In this document: piece by piece, positions 15,675 through 23,375 of the stretch
Numbering within the stretch: the first letter of the stretch is position 1
Layout: every line of letters begins with the position of its first letter
Assembly (NCBI RefSeq): GCF_024436055.1
Contig: NZ_JANFNH010000015.1
Span: 1 to 64,000, forward strand
Origin: Streptantibioticus rubrisoli
GTDB lineage: Bacteria; Actinomycetota; Actinomycetes; Streptomycetales; Streptomycetaceae
Direction of reading: 5' to 3'
Length of the DNA stretch: 64,000 nt
Translations under genes and position numbers: made by a program
The notes under the pieces: generated by a model
Seen by the model: the letters and a program-made list of their open reading frames with translations, nothing else
Database searches by the model: none
What the model was told of the DNA's origin: nothing

Positions 15675-16334
15675 TCAGCCCTCAGCCGGAGCTACGCCGA
15701 TCGGGCAAGAAACGCCCGTCCCCCCAATCCCGCAGTACCCGGTTTTGTTGCGGTCGAGATACTGCTGGTGGTACGGCTCCGCCGGGTAGAAGGGGGCGGC
15801 GGGGGCGATCTCGGTGGTGATCGGGCCGTAGCCCGCCTTGGACAGGGTGGACTGGTAGGCGTCGCGGGAGGCGGTCGCGGCGGACTGCTGGGCGGGGGAG
15901 TGGGTGTAGATCGCGGAGCGGTACTGGGTGCCGATGTCGTTGCCCTGGCGGAAGCCCTGCGTGGGGTCGTGGGACTCCCAGAAGACCTTCAGCAACTGCT
16001 CGTAGGAGACCACGGCCGGGTCGAAGACGACGCGGACGGCCTCCGTGTGGCCGGTCTGGCCGCCGCAGACCTCCTCGTAGCTGGGGTTCGGGGTGTGCCC
16101 GCCCTGGTAGCCGACGAGCGTGGTCCACACACCGGGCGTCTGCCAGAACCGGCGCTCCGCGCCCCAGAAGCAGCCCAGGCCGAAGTCCGCCACCTCGAGG
16201 CCCTGCGGGTACGGTCCGGCCAGCGGGTTGCCCAGTACGGTGTGCCGCTCGGGCAGCGGGAACTGCGGCTCGGCGTGGCCGGGCAGGGCCTCCTCGGCGG
16301 TCGGCAGCTTGGTCTTGAAGCGGTTCAGGAACAT
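15675..16334 (-). CDS. msrA: Peptide-methionine (S)-S-oxide reductase, with element-derived C-terminus
   Basis: The 219-residue protein reduces methionine-S-sulfoxide in damaged proteins. The catalytic motif GCFWG contains Cys55; [12 protein letters not shown] and the EPYHQQYL segment are also conserved. The C-terminal [13 protein letters not shown] region carries the likely resolving cysteines. The last ~32 codons (15675-15774) come from the integrated element and end PIGVAPAEG, replacing the native [13 protein letters not shown] tail now at 9713. Both tails keep every cysteine, so the hybrid should be active. It is divergent from metB with a 99-bp intergenic region. Confidence 0.95.
   Translation of the reverse strand: MFLNRFKTKLPTAEEALPGHAEPQFPLPERHTVLGNPLAGPYPQGLEVADFGLGCFWGAERRFWQTPGVWTTLVGYQGGHTPNPSYEEVCGGQTGHTEAVRVVFDPAVVSYEQLLKVFWESHDPTQGFRQGNDIGTQYRSAIYTHSPAQQSAATASRDAYQSTLSKAGYGPITTEIAPAAPFYPAEPYHQQYLDRNKTGYCGIGGTGVSCPIGVAPAEG
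15760..15774. other. Right attachment-site core
   Basis: This copy of tactgctggtggtac lies inside the current msrA reading frame. Bases to its right belong to the chromosomal msrA body and bases to its left to the element. Seven bases, ttgttgc (15745-15751), to its left are the complement of gcaacaa at 9838-9844 beside the left core, as expected for the arms of an attP site. Confidence 0.85.
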
Positions 16335-16433
16335 CGGCTGGTCTCCTCACTGCGTGCGCTCTCCACCAGAACGTAACGCCGGGCCTGGGGATTCCGGCGA
16401 GCGCACCGGGTCCGGCGCATTACGCTCGGGCAC

Positions 16434-17594
16434 ATGAGCGACCAGCACACCGAGCGGCAGCACAGTTTCGAGACCCTCGCCATCCACGCGGGCCAGCCCG
16501 CCGACGCGCAGACCGGCGCCGTCGTCACCCCCATCTACCAGGTGTCCACCTACAAGCAGGACGGCGTGGGCGGCCTGCGCTGCGGCTACGAGTACAGCCG
16601 TTCCGCCAACCCCACCAGGACCGCGCTGGAGGAGAACCTCGCCGCCCTGGAAGGCGGTCGGCGCGGCCTCGCCTTCGCCTCCGGGCTGGCGGCCGAGGAC
16701 TGCCTGCTGCGCACCGTCCTGGTGCCCGGTGACCACGTGGTGATCCCCAACGACGCCTACGGCGGTACGTTCCGCCTGTTCAGCAAGGTCGTCGAGCGCT
16801 GGGGCGTGCAGTGGTCGGTGGCCAACACCTCCGACCCGGCCGAGGTGCGCGCCCAACTGCGGCCCAACACCAAGGTGGTCTGGGTGGAGACGCCCAGCAA
16901 CCCGCTGCTCGGCATCACGGACATCGCGGCGGTCGCCGACATCGCCCGCGGCGCGGGCGCGCTGCTGGTGGTCGACAACACCTTCGCCAGCCCCTACCTC
17001 CAGCAGCCGCTGGCGCTCGGCGCGGACGTGGTGGTGCACTCCACCACCAAGTACATGGGCGGGCACTCCGACGTGGTCGGCGGCGCCCTGGTCACCACGG
17101 ACGCCGAACTCGGCGAGCGGCTGGCGTACCACCAGAACGCGATGGGCGCGGTGGCCGGGCCGTTCGACGCCTGGCTGGTGATGCGCGGCATCAAGACGCT
17201 GGCGGTACGGATGGACCGGCACAGCGCCAACGCCGCGCGCATCGCGGAGATGCTGGTCAACCACCCCAAGGTGACCCAGGTGTTCTACCCCGGGCTGCCC
17301 GAGCACACCGGCCACGAGGTGGCCGCCAAGCAGATGCGGGCGTTCGGCGGCATGATCTCGTTCCGGGTCACCGGCGGCGAGGAGGCGGCCGTCGAGGTGT
17401 GCAACCGCGCGAAGCTGTTCACCCTCGGAGAGTCGCTGGGCGGCGTGGAGTCGCTGATCGAGCACCCGGGTCGGATGACCCACGCCTCGGCCGCGGGCTC
17501 CGCCCTGGAGGTCCCCTCCGACCTGGTCCGGCTGTCGGTCGGCATCGAGTCCGTGGACGACCTGCTGACGGACCTCACCGAGGCCCTCGGGTAA
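16434..17594 (+). CDS. metB: Cystathionine gamma-synthase / gamma-lyase family enzyme
   Basis: The 386-residue PLP enzyme belongs to the Cys/Met metabolism family. The cofactor lysine is Lys206 in HSTTKYMGGHSDVVGG. The phosphate-binding and active-site tyrosine region YEYSRSANPTR lies near residue 54, and the PSNPLLG motif lies near 152. In Streptomyces this member is usually annotated as cystathionine gamma-synthase, joining O-acyl-homoserine and cysteine; gamma-lyase activity (reverse transsulfuration) cannot be excluded. The ATG at 16434 is used. Its last 20 bases overlap the convergent membrane-protein gene. It is divergent from msrA, fitting a sulfur amino-acid theme. Confidence 0.92.
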   Translation: MSDQHTERQHSFETLAIHAGQPADAQTGAVVTPIYQVSTYKQDGVGGLRCGYEYSRSANPTRTALEENLAALEGGRRGLAFASGLAAEDCLLRTVLVPGDHVVIPNDAYGGTFRLFSKVVERWGVQWSVANTSDPAEVRAQLRPNTKVVWVETPSNPLLGITDIAAVADIARGAGALLVVDNTFASPYLQQPLALGADVVVHSTTKYMGGHSDVVGGALVTTDAELGERLAYHQNAMGAVAGPFDAWLVMRGIKTLAVRMDRHSANAARIAEMLVNHPKVTQVFYPGLPEHTGHEVAAKQMRAFGGMISFRVTGGEEAAVEVCNRAKLFTLGESLGGVESLIEHPGRMTHASAAGSALEVPSDLVRLSVGIESVDDLLTDLTEALG

Positions 17595-17868
17595 CCACGG
17601 GCGCGATCCCCCAACTCCCCAGGGGCGGCGGGGCACTTGGCGGCGTGGGCCACCGTGCCGCCACCCACACGCCCAGTGCCACCGCCGCCGCGAGCAGTAC
17701 CGCGCACAGCGCGAGCCGCAGCAGTCGGCGCCGGTGCAGCACGCGGCGGCCCCGGGCCGCCGCGCGGTCCGCCAGATCGGCCGGGACCGGCGGACGCGGT
17801 GCCGCGAGCATCCGCCGGACCTCGGCCTCCTTGCGGTCCGGCAGCGGTCCGCTGACCGCCCCGCTCAC
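17575..17868 (-). CDS. Small single-pass membrane protein downstream of the sigma-like gene
   Basis: The 97-residue protein has a charged cytosolic N-terminus (DRKEAEVRRMLAAPRPPVPADLADRAAARGRRVLHRRR), one membrane helix (LLRLALCAVLLAAAVALGVWVA, about 49-70) and a proline-rich outer tail. It starts at a GTG at 17868 with ggagcc upstream. It follows a sigma-70-like gene in the same direction, as in anti-sigma pairs, but no zinc-binding anti-sigma motif is present. The C-terminus overlaps the metB 3' end. Confidence 0.7.
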   Translation of the reverse strand: MSGAVSGPLPDRKEAEVRRMLAAPRPPVPADLADRAAARGRRVLHRRRLLRLALCAVLLAAAVALGVWVAARWPTPPSAPPPLGSWGIAPVVTRGPR

Positions 17869-17877
17869 GCCAGGCTC

Positions 17878-18033
17878 CGCACTTGGGTGTTGGCGGTGCC
17901 CGTCCCGCATGGGGTGCGCGTTTGGGCGCTGGCTGGGCCTGTGATGCCTGGGTCGCGTGTTTGGGTGCGGGTTGTGCCTGCGGTGTCTGGGTGGCGTGCC
18001 TCGGCGTTGGCCGTACCCGCCGTACCCGCCGCA
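17878..18033. repeat. Four 39-bp imperfect tandem repeats
   Basis: Four consecutive 39-bp units start at 17878, 17917, 17956 and 17995, each opening cgNNNNtggg/cgg and containing gNNNtggg blocks; the second and third are the most alike. They fill the gap between the sigma-like gene and the membrane-protein gene. The period is 13 codons and a minus-strand frame shows a repeated QAQPAP pattern, but that frame has no usable start. Confidence 0.7.
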
Positions 18034-18103
18034 CACCGGCCCTGGGATCGGTCGCTGACCGCCTCGGCCGGGCCCCGGTCCCGGCGCTGCGGCGAGCGGC
18101 CCC

Positions 18104-18532
18104 TCACGTCCGGCTCCGCATCGCCGCCACCGCCCGCAGGCACAGCGTGCGCAGCCGCTCCGGGGGCAGCCCGAGCTGGGCCGCGGCCTGCTCCTCGGGC
18201 ACGCCCTCGTAGAGCCGTAGCACCAGCACCAGCCGCTCCCGGGGCGGCAGCCGGTCCAGCAGGCCGCCGCGCGGGCGCCGGTAGCGCCAGGCGCGGTGCG
18301 CGAACCGGGCGGCCAGCTCCTGCCGGGTGTGGGCGTACGGGTCGTCGCCGCGCATCCGGAACCAGTCCGCGTAGGTCCGGGCCAGCGCCGCCACCAACAG
18401 CCGCTCGCCCTCGGCGGGGTCACCGGTCAGCAGGGTGGCGGCGTGCAGCAGCCGCCCCGCCGCGCCCGCAGTGAACGTCTCGAACTCCCGGGCCCTGCGG
18501 CGCTCTTGGGCCTCGTGGCGCGCTCCCACCAT
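18104..18532 (-). CDS. Sigma-70-like (ECF-type) regulator, short
   Basis: The 142-residue protein has a degenerate region-2-like N-terminus (EFETFTAGAAGRLLHAATLLTGDPAEGERLLVAAL, about 17-50). It also has a clear region-4 helix-turn-helix (LDRLPPRERLVLVLRLYEGVPEEQAA, AQLGLPPERLRTLCLRAVAAMRSR, about 95-142). ECF sigma factors are usually 160-200 residues, so this is short and may be a specialised or partly inactive member. The ATG at 18532 has gggggaag upstream. The membrane-protein gene lies 235 bp downstream on the same strand, across the 39-bp repeats. Confidence 0.8.
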   Translation of the reverse strand: MVGARHEAQERRRAREFETFTAGAAGRLLHAATLLTGDPAEGERLLVAALARTYADWFRMRGDDPYAHTRQELAARFAHRAWRYRRPRGGLLDRLPPRERLVLVLRLYEGVPEEQAAAQLGLPPERLRTLCLRAVAAMRSRT

Positions 18533-18616
18533 GCTTCCCCCGGCCCGGGTGCCTGCACGCTTCGCGTGCTATGGGACGGCACGTGATGCGGGGCGGTCAA
18601 GAGCCGCGCGGGGCTG

Positions 18617-19102
18617 TTACGACTCCCCGCCGCCGGAGGCCGTGTGGTAGTCGGACAGCGCGGTGTTGAAGCGGGCGAGCAGCTCGGTGAACTGCTCCCG
18701 CTCGTCCTGTGTCCACTCCGCGGTGACGACCTCCATCAGCGCGCACCGCGAGGCCCGCACCTCCTCCAGGCGGCCACGGCCGCGCGGGGAGAGTGCCAGC
18801 ACGACGGCGCGGCCGTCCTCGGGGTGGGAGGTGCGTTTGACCAGTCCGGACTCGACCAGCGGCGCCACCTGGCGGGTCACCGTGGAGGAGTCGATTCCCA
18901 TGCCCTCGGCGAGCGCCTTGACGCCCATGGGGCCTTCCCGGTCCAGCCGGTTCAGCAGCAGATAGGCCGCACGGTCCATCGAGTTGCGCGCCTTGCCCAC
19001 ACCACCGAGGCGGGTCTGCTCGGCGCGCCGCGCGAAGAGGGCGACCTGGTGCTGAAGGCGCTCGAAAAGCGCGGCAGATGTCATGTCAACGGAGGTCGGC
19101 AT
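18617..19102 (-). CDS. MarR-family transcriptional regulator
   Basis: The protein is 161 residues with a winged helix-turn-helix in the centre: DRAAYLLLNRLDREGPMGVKALAEGMGIDSSTVTRQVAPL (about 45-85), then the wing GLVKRTSHPEDGRAVVLALS. The family binds DNA as dimers and often responds to phenolic ligands. The ATG at 19102 is used; an ATG at 19084 is equally possible and neither has a strong ribosome site. It is divergent from ilvA, sharing a ~150-bp promoter region. Confidence 0.88.
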   Translation of the reverse strand: MPTSVDMTSAALFERLQHQVALFARRAEQTRLGGVGKARNSMDRAAYLLLNRLDREGPMGVKALAEGMGIDSSTVTRQVAPLVESGLVKRTSHPEDGRAVVLALSPRGRGRLEEVRASRCALMEVVTAEWTQDEREQFTELLARFNTALSDYHTASGGGES

Positions 19103-19255
19103 GTCGGAAGGGTACGCGGACGGGGGGTTCCCCGTACCCCTGCCGCCCAAACATATGGTCCGACAGCCGGACAGCCGCTCATTCCTACCGCATTCGTCCG
19201 TGATCCCTACTGCATCCGTACTGCGTTCGAGCCCCTGGGTGCCATGCTTGGCCGC

Positions 19256-20473
19256 ATGGTCGACAAGTCTGCTTCCGTCACTCTCGACGACGTGCGCAAC
19301 GCCCAGAAGACGCTGTCAGGCGTGGCCCGGGTGACCGCCTTGGAGGGCAGCCGCCATCTGTCCGCCCTCGTGGGCGCACCGGTGCACTTCAAGTGCGAGA
19401 ACCTGCAACGCACGGGTTCGTTCAAGCTGCGCGGCGCCTATGTGCGGATCGCGGGCCTGTCAGAGGAGGAGCGCGCGGCCGGTGTGGTGGCGGCCAGCGC
19501 GGGCAACCACGCGCAGGGGGTGGCGCTGGCCGCCGCGCTGCTCGGGGTGCGGGCCACCGTCTTCATGCCGGTCGGCGCCCCGCTGCCGAAGGTGGCGGCC
19601 ACCCGTGACTACGGTGCCGAGGTCCGGCTGCACGGACAGGTGGTGGACGAGACGCTGCGCGCCGCGCAGGAGTACGCGAGCGGCACCGGTGCGGTCTTCA
19701 TCCATCCCTTCGACCACCCCGACGTGGTGGCCGGGCAGGGCACGGTGGGCCTGGAGATCCTGGAGCAGTGCCCGGAGGTGCGCACCGTCGTGGTGGGCGT
19801 CGGCGGTGGCGGTCTGGCGGCCGGGATCGCGGTGGCGGTCAAGGCGCTGCGGCCGGATGTGAGGGTGGTGGGGGTGCAGGCGGCGGGCGCGGCGGCGTAT
19901 CCGCCGTCGCTGGCGGCGGGGCGGCCGGTGGCCGTCGAGGCACCGGCGACCATGGCCGACGGCATCCGGGTCGGGCGGCCGGGGGACGTGCCGTTCCGGA
20001 TAGTGCGTGAGCTGGTGGACGAGGTGCGCACGGTCTCGGAGGACGCGCTGTCGCGGGCGCTGCTGCTCTGCCTGGAGCGGGCGAAGCTGGTGGTGGAGCC
20101 CGCGGGGGCGAGCCCGGTGGCGGCGCTGCTGAGCGAGCCGGCCGCCTTCGAGGGGCCGGTGGTGGCGGTGCTGTCGGGCGGGAACGTGGACCCGTTGCTG
20201 ATGCAGCGGATCCTGACCCACGGCATGGCGGCGGCCGGGCGGTATCTGTCGCTGCGGCTGCGCCTCACCGACAGCCCGGGGGCGTTGGCGCTGCTCCTGG
20301 GGGTGTTGTCAGAGGTGGACGCTAACGTCCTGGATGTGAGCCATGTACGGACCGATCCGCGCCTGGGGCTCACGGAGGCGGAGGTGGAGCTGCATCTGGA
20401 GACGAAGGGGCCGGAGCACTGTGCGCGGGTGGCCCAGGCGCTGAGCGAGGCGGGGTACACCGTCATCGGCTGA
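19256..20473 (+). CDS. ilvA: Threonine ammonia-lyase (threonine dehydratase)
   Basis: The 405-residue PLP enzyme converts L-threonine to 2-oxobutyrate plus ammonia. The Schiff-base lysine is Lys57 in TGSFKLRGAY. The substrate loop ASAGNHAQG lies near residue 82, and the phosphate-binding glycine loop VGGGGLAAG lies near 183. A C-terminal ACT-like domain (SLRLRLTDSPGALALLLGVLSE, about 330-400) points to the single-ACT short form. The ATG at 19256 is used; an ATG 12 bases upstream is possible. 2-Oxobutyrate also feeds propionyl-CoA and so methylmalonyl-CoA, the extender used by four PKS AT domains here. Confidence 0.92.
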   Translation: MVDKSASVTLDDVRNAQKTLSGVARVTALEGSRHLSALVGAPVHFKCENLQRTGSFKLRGAYVRIAGLSEEERAAGVVAASAGNHAQGVALAAALLGVRATVFMPVGAPLPKVAATRDYGAEVRLHGQVVDETLRAAQEYASGTGAVFIHPFDHPDVVAGQGTVGLEILEQCPEVRTVVVGVGGGGLAAGIAVAVKALRPDVRVVGVQAAGAAAYPPSLAAGRPVAVEAPATMADGIRVGRPGDVPFRIVRELVDEVRTVSEDALSRALLLCLERAKLVVEPAGASPVAALLSEPAAFEGPVVAVLSGGNVDPLLMQRILTHGMAAAGRYLSLRLRLTDSPGALALLLGVLSEVDANVLDVSHVRTDPRLGLTEAEVELHLETKGPEHCARVAQALSEAGYTVIG

Positions 20474-20515
20474 GCGAGGGTGGGAGCCCGGACGCGTACC
20501 GACAACAGAAACGGG

Positions 20516-20558
20516 TTGACGCGATATATCGCGAGCTGGAATACTCGCGATGCATCGC
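20516..20558 (+). promoter_or_regulatory. Promoter with two perfect palindromic operators for the ABC exporter
   Basis: A -35 TTGACG (20516-20521) and -10 GAATAC (20539-20544) are 17 bp apart. A perfect 14-bp palindrome cgcgatatatcgcg (20520-20533) overlaps the -35/spacer, and a perfect 12-bp palindrome gcgatgcatcgc (20547-20558) covers the likely start site. This arrangement suits repression by a dimeric TetR- or PadR-type protein. The exporter start lies 150 bp further on. Confidence 0.75.
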
Positions 20559-20707
20559 AATGCAGCCGTGCGGGTCGTGGTACCCGGAATTCCGGGCGAT
20601 AGTGGCACATGTCGCCCCGGCGGCTGACGGCGCCGCAGCGTGTGGTGCGGCGCCTTTCGATCACGTACAGCGCCGAATACGTAGCCGATCCCCAGGGGGT
20701 AACTCCT

Positions 20708-21724
20708 ATGCCAGGTGCCATTTATGCCGAAGGTCTGGTGAAGACCTTCGGTGAGGTACGGGCGCTGGACGGCGTCGATCTCGACGTCCCGGAAGGCACC
20801 GTGCTCGGTCTGCTCGGCCCCAACGGGGCCGGGAAGACCACCGCGGTAAGGGTTCTGACCACGCTGCTGCGGCCGGACAGCGGCCGCGCCCGGGTGGCGG
20901 GCATCGACGTCCTCAAGCACCCCAACGAAGTACGCCGGTCCATCGGCCTGTCCGGTCAGTTCGCCGCCGTCGACGAGTACCTCACCGGCCGGGAGAACCT
21001 CCAAATGGTCGGCCAGCTCTACCAGATGGGTGCCAAGGCCGCCAAAGCCCGCGCCGGTGAACTGCTGGACCGGTTCAACCTCTCCGACGCCGCCGACCGG
21101 CCCGCCAAGACGTACTCCGGCGGTATGCGCCGCCGTCTCGACCTGGCCGCCGCACTCGTCGTGCGGCCGCCGGTGATGTTCATGGACGAGCCGACCACCG
21201 GCCTCGACCCGCGCAACCGCCAGCAACTGTGGGACGTGATCAAGGAGTTGGTCTCCGGCGGCACCACGCTGCTGCTCACCACGCAGTACCTGGAGGAGGC
21301 CGACAACCTCGCGCACGACATCGCGGTGATCGACCACGGCCGGGTCATCGAACGCGGCACCTCCGACCAACTCAAGGCCCGCACCGGCGGCGAACGCGTC
21401 GAAGTCGTCGTCCAGACACCTGAGATGATCGAACCGGCGGCGGCGATCCTGCACAGGTTCAGCGCCAAGGGGCTCAACAAGGCCGAGGCCACGGTCGATC
21501 GGCACACCCGGCGGGTCACCGTCCCGGTCACCGGTGGCGCCAAGCTCCTCGCGGAGGTCATCCGCGAACTCGACACGCACGGCATAGAGATCGACGACAT
21601 AGGACTGCGCCGCCCCACCCTTGACGACGTCTTCCTCGCCCTCACCGGCCACGCCGCCGAGGACGCTCCCGCCACGGACGCCGAAAGCCCCGCCGCGCAG
21701 CGAGCCGAGGAGGCCGCCAAGTGA
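20708..21724 (+). CDS. DrrA-like ABC transporter ATP-binding protein
   Basis: The 338-residue protein is an ATPase of the daunorubicin-resistance (DrrA) class that powers drug or lipid export. Walker A GPNGAGKTT is at 37-45, the ABC signature YSGGMRRR near 139 and Walker B VMFMDEPTTGLDP near 156. The H-loop in a typical protein is LTTHxxxEA; here the region reads LLTTQYLEEAD, with Gln in place of His as in DrrA proteins. A C-terminal DrrA-type extension follows (about 230-338). The ATG at 20708 is preceded by agggggtaac. It overlaps the permease gene by 4 bases (GTGA). Confidence 0.93.
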   Translation: MPGAIYAEGLVKTFGEVRALDGVDLDVPEGTVLGLLGPNGAGKTTAVRVLTTLLRPDSGRARVAGIDVLKHPNEVRRSIGLSGQFAAVDEYLTGRENLQMVGQLYQMGAKAAKARAGELLDRFNLSDAADRPAKTYSGGMRRRLDLAAALVVRPPVMFMDEPTTGLDPRNRQQLWDVIKELVSGGTTLLLTTQYLEEADNLAHDIAVIDHGRVIERGTSDQLKARTGGERVEVVVQTPEMIEPAAAILHRFSAKGLNKAEATVDRHTRRVTVPVTGGAKLLAEVIRELDTHGIEIDDIGLRRPTLDDVFLALTGHAAEDAPATDAESPAAQRAEEAAK

Positions 21725-22581
21725 CCGCCAGCACCGAGAGCTTCACCCACAGCCGTGCGCCGCGCCCCTCCGGCGGCCCGGCCCAGGCCGTACGCGACTC
21801 CCTGGTGGTCGCCAAACGGAACCTGATCCGCATGGTGCGAATACCTGAAGTGGTCATCTTCGGGCTCATCCAGCCGATCATGTTCGTGGTGCTGTTCAGC
21901 TATGTGTTCGGCGGTGCGATCCCGGTGCCCGGACATCCGGGCAACGATCCGTCGGTCTACCGCGAATACCTGATGGCGGGCATCTTCGCGCAGACTGTGA
22001 CGTTCGCCACGGCGGGCGCCGGTGCGGGCATCGCCGACGACATGCACAAGGGCCTGATCGACAGGTTCCGTTCGCTGCCGATGTCCCGGGGCGCGGTGCT
22101 CACCGGACGCACCCTGGCGGATCTTGTGCAGACGGCGCTGACCATGCTGGTGCTGATCGTGGTGGCGGTGATCGTCGGCTGGCGGATCCACGACGGCTTC
22201 CCCAGGGCGCTGGCCGGGATCGGGCTGCTGCTCCTGCTGGGGTACGCGTTCTCCTGGATCGGCGCGCTGATCGGGCTGTCCGTACGGACGCCGGAGGCGG
22301 CCACCTCCGGGGGGTTGATCTGGCTGTTCCCGTTGACGTTCATTTCGAACGCGTTCGTGCCGACCAGCAATATGCCCGCGTTCCTCCGGCACGTCGCCGA
22401 CTGGAACCCGTTCAGTGCCACCGTGCAGGCGGCTCGCCAACTGTTCGGCAACCCGCAGGGGGCGGCGTCGAACGCCTGGCCGATGCAGCATCCCGCGCTG
22501 GCCTCGCTGCTGTGGTCGCTGCTGATCATCGCGGTCTTCCGCACGCTCGCGGTACGCAAGTACCGCTCCGCGACGGCCTGA
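21721..22581 (+). CDS. DrrB-like ABC-2 transporter permease
   Basis: The 286-residue membrane protein has about six helices: around 42-64 (VVIFGLIQPIMFVVLFSYVFGG), 90-112, 138-162, 170-192, 200-222 and 252-275. A short cytosolic N-terminus precedes RNLIRMVRIPEVV. It matches the ABC-2/DrrB permease fold and pairs with the upstream ATPase, whose stop it overlaps. The exporter may remove an antibiotic or lipid. The macrolide cluster starts ~6 kb away, but nothing shows that this pump serves it. Confidence 0.92.
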   Translation: MTASTESFTHSRAPRPSGGPAQAVRDSLVVAKRNLIRMVRIPEVVIFGLIQPIMFVVLFSYVFGGAIPVPGHPGNDPSVYREYLMAGIFAQTVTFATAGAGAGIADDMHKGLIDRFRSLPMSRGAVLTGRTLADLVQTALTMLVLIVVAVIVGWRIHDGFPRALAGIGLLLLLGYAFSWIGALIGLSVRTPEAATSGGLIWLFPLTFISNAFVPTSNMPAFLRHVADWNPFSATVQAARQLFGNPQGAASNAWPMQHPALASLLWSLLIIAVFRTLAVRKYRSATA

Positions 22582-22598
22582 TGCCGGACGGGTAAGCG

Positions 22599-22632
22599 GA
22601 AGCCCCGGACCGCACGGGGGGTCCGGGGCTTC
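22599..22632. terminator. Terminator between the exporter operon and greA
   Basis: A perfect 13-bp stem (22599-22611 with 22620-22632; gaagccccggacc) encloses an 8-base loop. It lies between the convergent permease and greA genes and should stop both transcripts. Confidence 0.9.
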
Positions 22633-22650
22633 GGCGGGGCCGGGGGCGGC

Positions 22651-23151
22651 TCAGGCCGCGCCGTACGGCTTGGCGTCGAGGATCTTCACCGACGCCTTCT
22701 TGCCGTTCGGCAGCTCGTACTCGGCCTCGTCACCGGCCTTCTTGCCGTTGACCGCCGCGCCCAGCGGGGACTGCGGCGAGTAGGTCTCGACGTCCGAGGA
22801 GATGCCCTCGCGGGACCCCAGCAGGAAGGTCACGGTGTCATCGGGGTCGCCGTCGAAGGCGATCGTGACCACCATGCCGGGCGCGACCACGCCGTTGTCT
22901 GCGGGCGCCTCGCCGACCTTCGCGTGCTGGAGCAGCTGGGTCAGCTGGCGGATCCGCAGCTCCAGCTTCCCCTGGTCCTCGCGCGCCGCGTGGTAACCGG
23001 CGTTCTCCTTGAGGTCGCCCTCCTGGCGGGCTTCCTCGATCTTTGCCACGATCTCGGCGCGGGCGGGACCCGACAGGTGCTCCAGCTCGGCCTTGAGCTG
23101 GTCGTACGCCTCCTGGGTGAGCCAGGTGACGTTGTCGCTGGTCTGGGTCAC
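22651..23151 (-). CDS. greA: Transcription elongation factor GreA
   Basis: The 166-residue protein rescues backtracked RNA polymerase by stimulating transcript cleavage. The N-terminal coiled coil (about 10-80) carries the conserved acidic tip region EARQEGDLKENAGYHAAREDQG, and the C-terminal FKBP-like domain (about 90-166) ends with SPLGAAVNGKKAGDEAEY. Length is slightly above the E. coli protein (158). The GTG at 23151 was chosen for the gaggag site 6 bases upstream, removing an Arg/Ser-rich false extension. Confidence 0.94.
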   Translation of the reverse strand: MTQTSDNVTWLTQEAYDQLKAELEHLSGPARAEIVAKIEEARQEGDLKENAGYHAAREDQGKLELRIRQLTQLLQHAKVGEAPADNGVVAPGMVVTIAFDGDPDDTVTFLLGSREGISSDVETYSPQSPLGAAVNGKKAGDEAEYELPNGKKASVKILDAKPYGAA

Positions 23152-23375
23152 AGGTGCTCCTCGTCGGTACTCGGCTTGCTGCTTACTTGTGCTGCTTGTC
23201 TTCAGTCCTACTGCCTGGCTCCGGCTCGTTCCAGCTGGTTCCAGATGCACTTAACGCCCTTCCGACAGCCTGCGGCCGTGCGGACGGGCGAAACCACGAG
23301 CGTAACAATTACCGCCGACGACCGGGAGAAGGAAGCCGTTAAATTCCGCCCCGCGCCGGTCCGGCACCGAGGGCG

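Larger units (their letters stand above)
9810..15774. mobile_element. Integrated AICE-like element inserted in msrA
   Basis: The element is bounded by a 15-bp direct repeat, tactgctggtggtac, at 9810-9824 and 15760-15774; one copy plus the interior is about 5.95 kb. It carries a serine integrase next to the left core, a convergent small gene plus rolling-circle initiator, a GntR regulator, two coupled small genes and a replacement msrA tail at the right end. Integrase + Rep + GntR is the kit of an actinomycete integrative and conjugative element (pSAM2 type). However, no FtsK/TraB-like translocase or spread genes are visible, so it may be non-conjugative or mobilised in trans. GC is visibly lower than in the flanks in the integrase gene and the two small genes. 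Confidence 0.88.

Noticed and set aside
17285-18034. Minus-strand frame with QAQPAP repeats running into metB
   Set aside because: It runs antisense through metB, lacks a start signal, and its repeats only reflect the 39-bp tandem units.
20708-22581. Exporter as part of the macrolide cluster
   Set aside because: It is separated by greA, mca and other core genes; nothing in sequence links it to the PKS.
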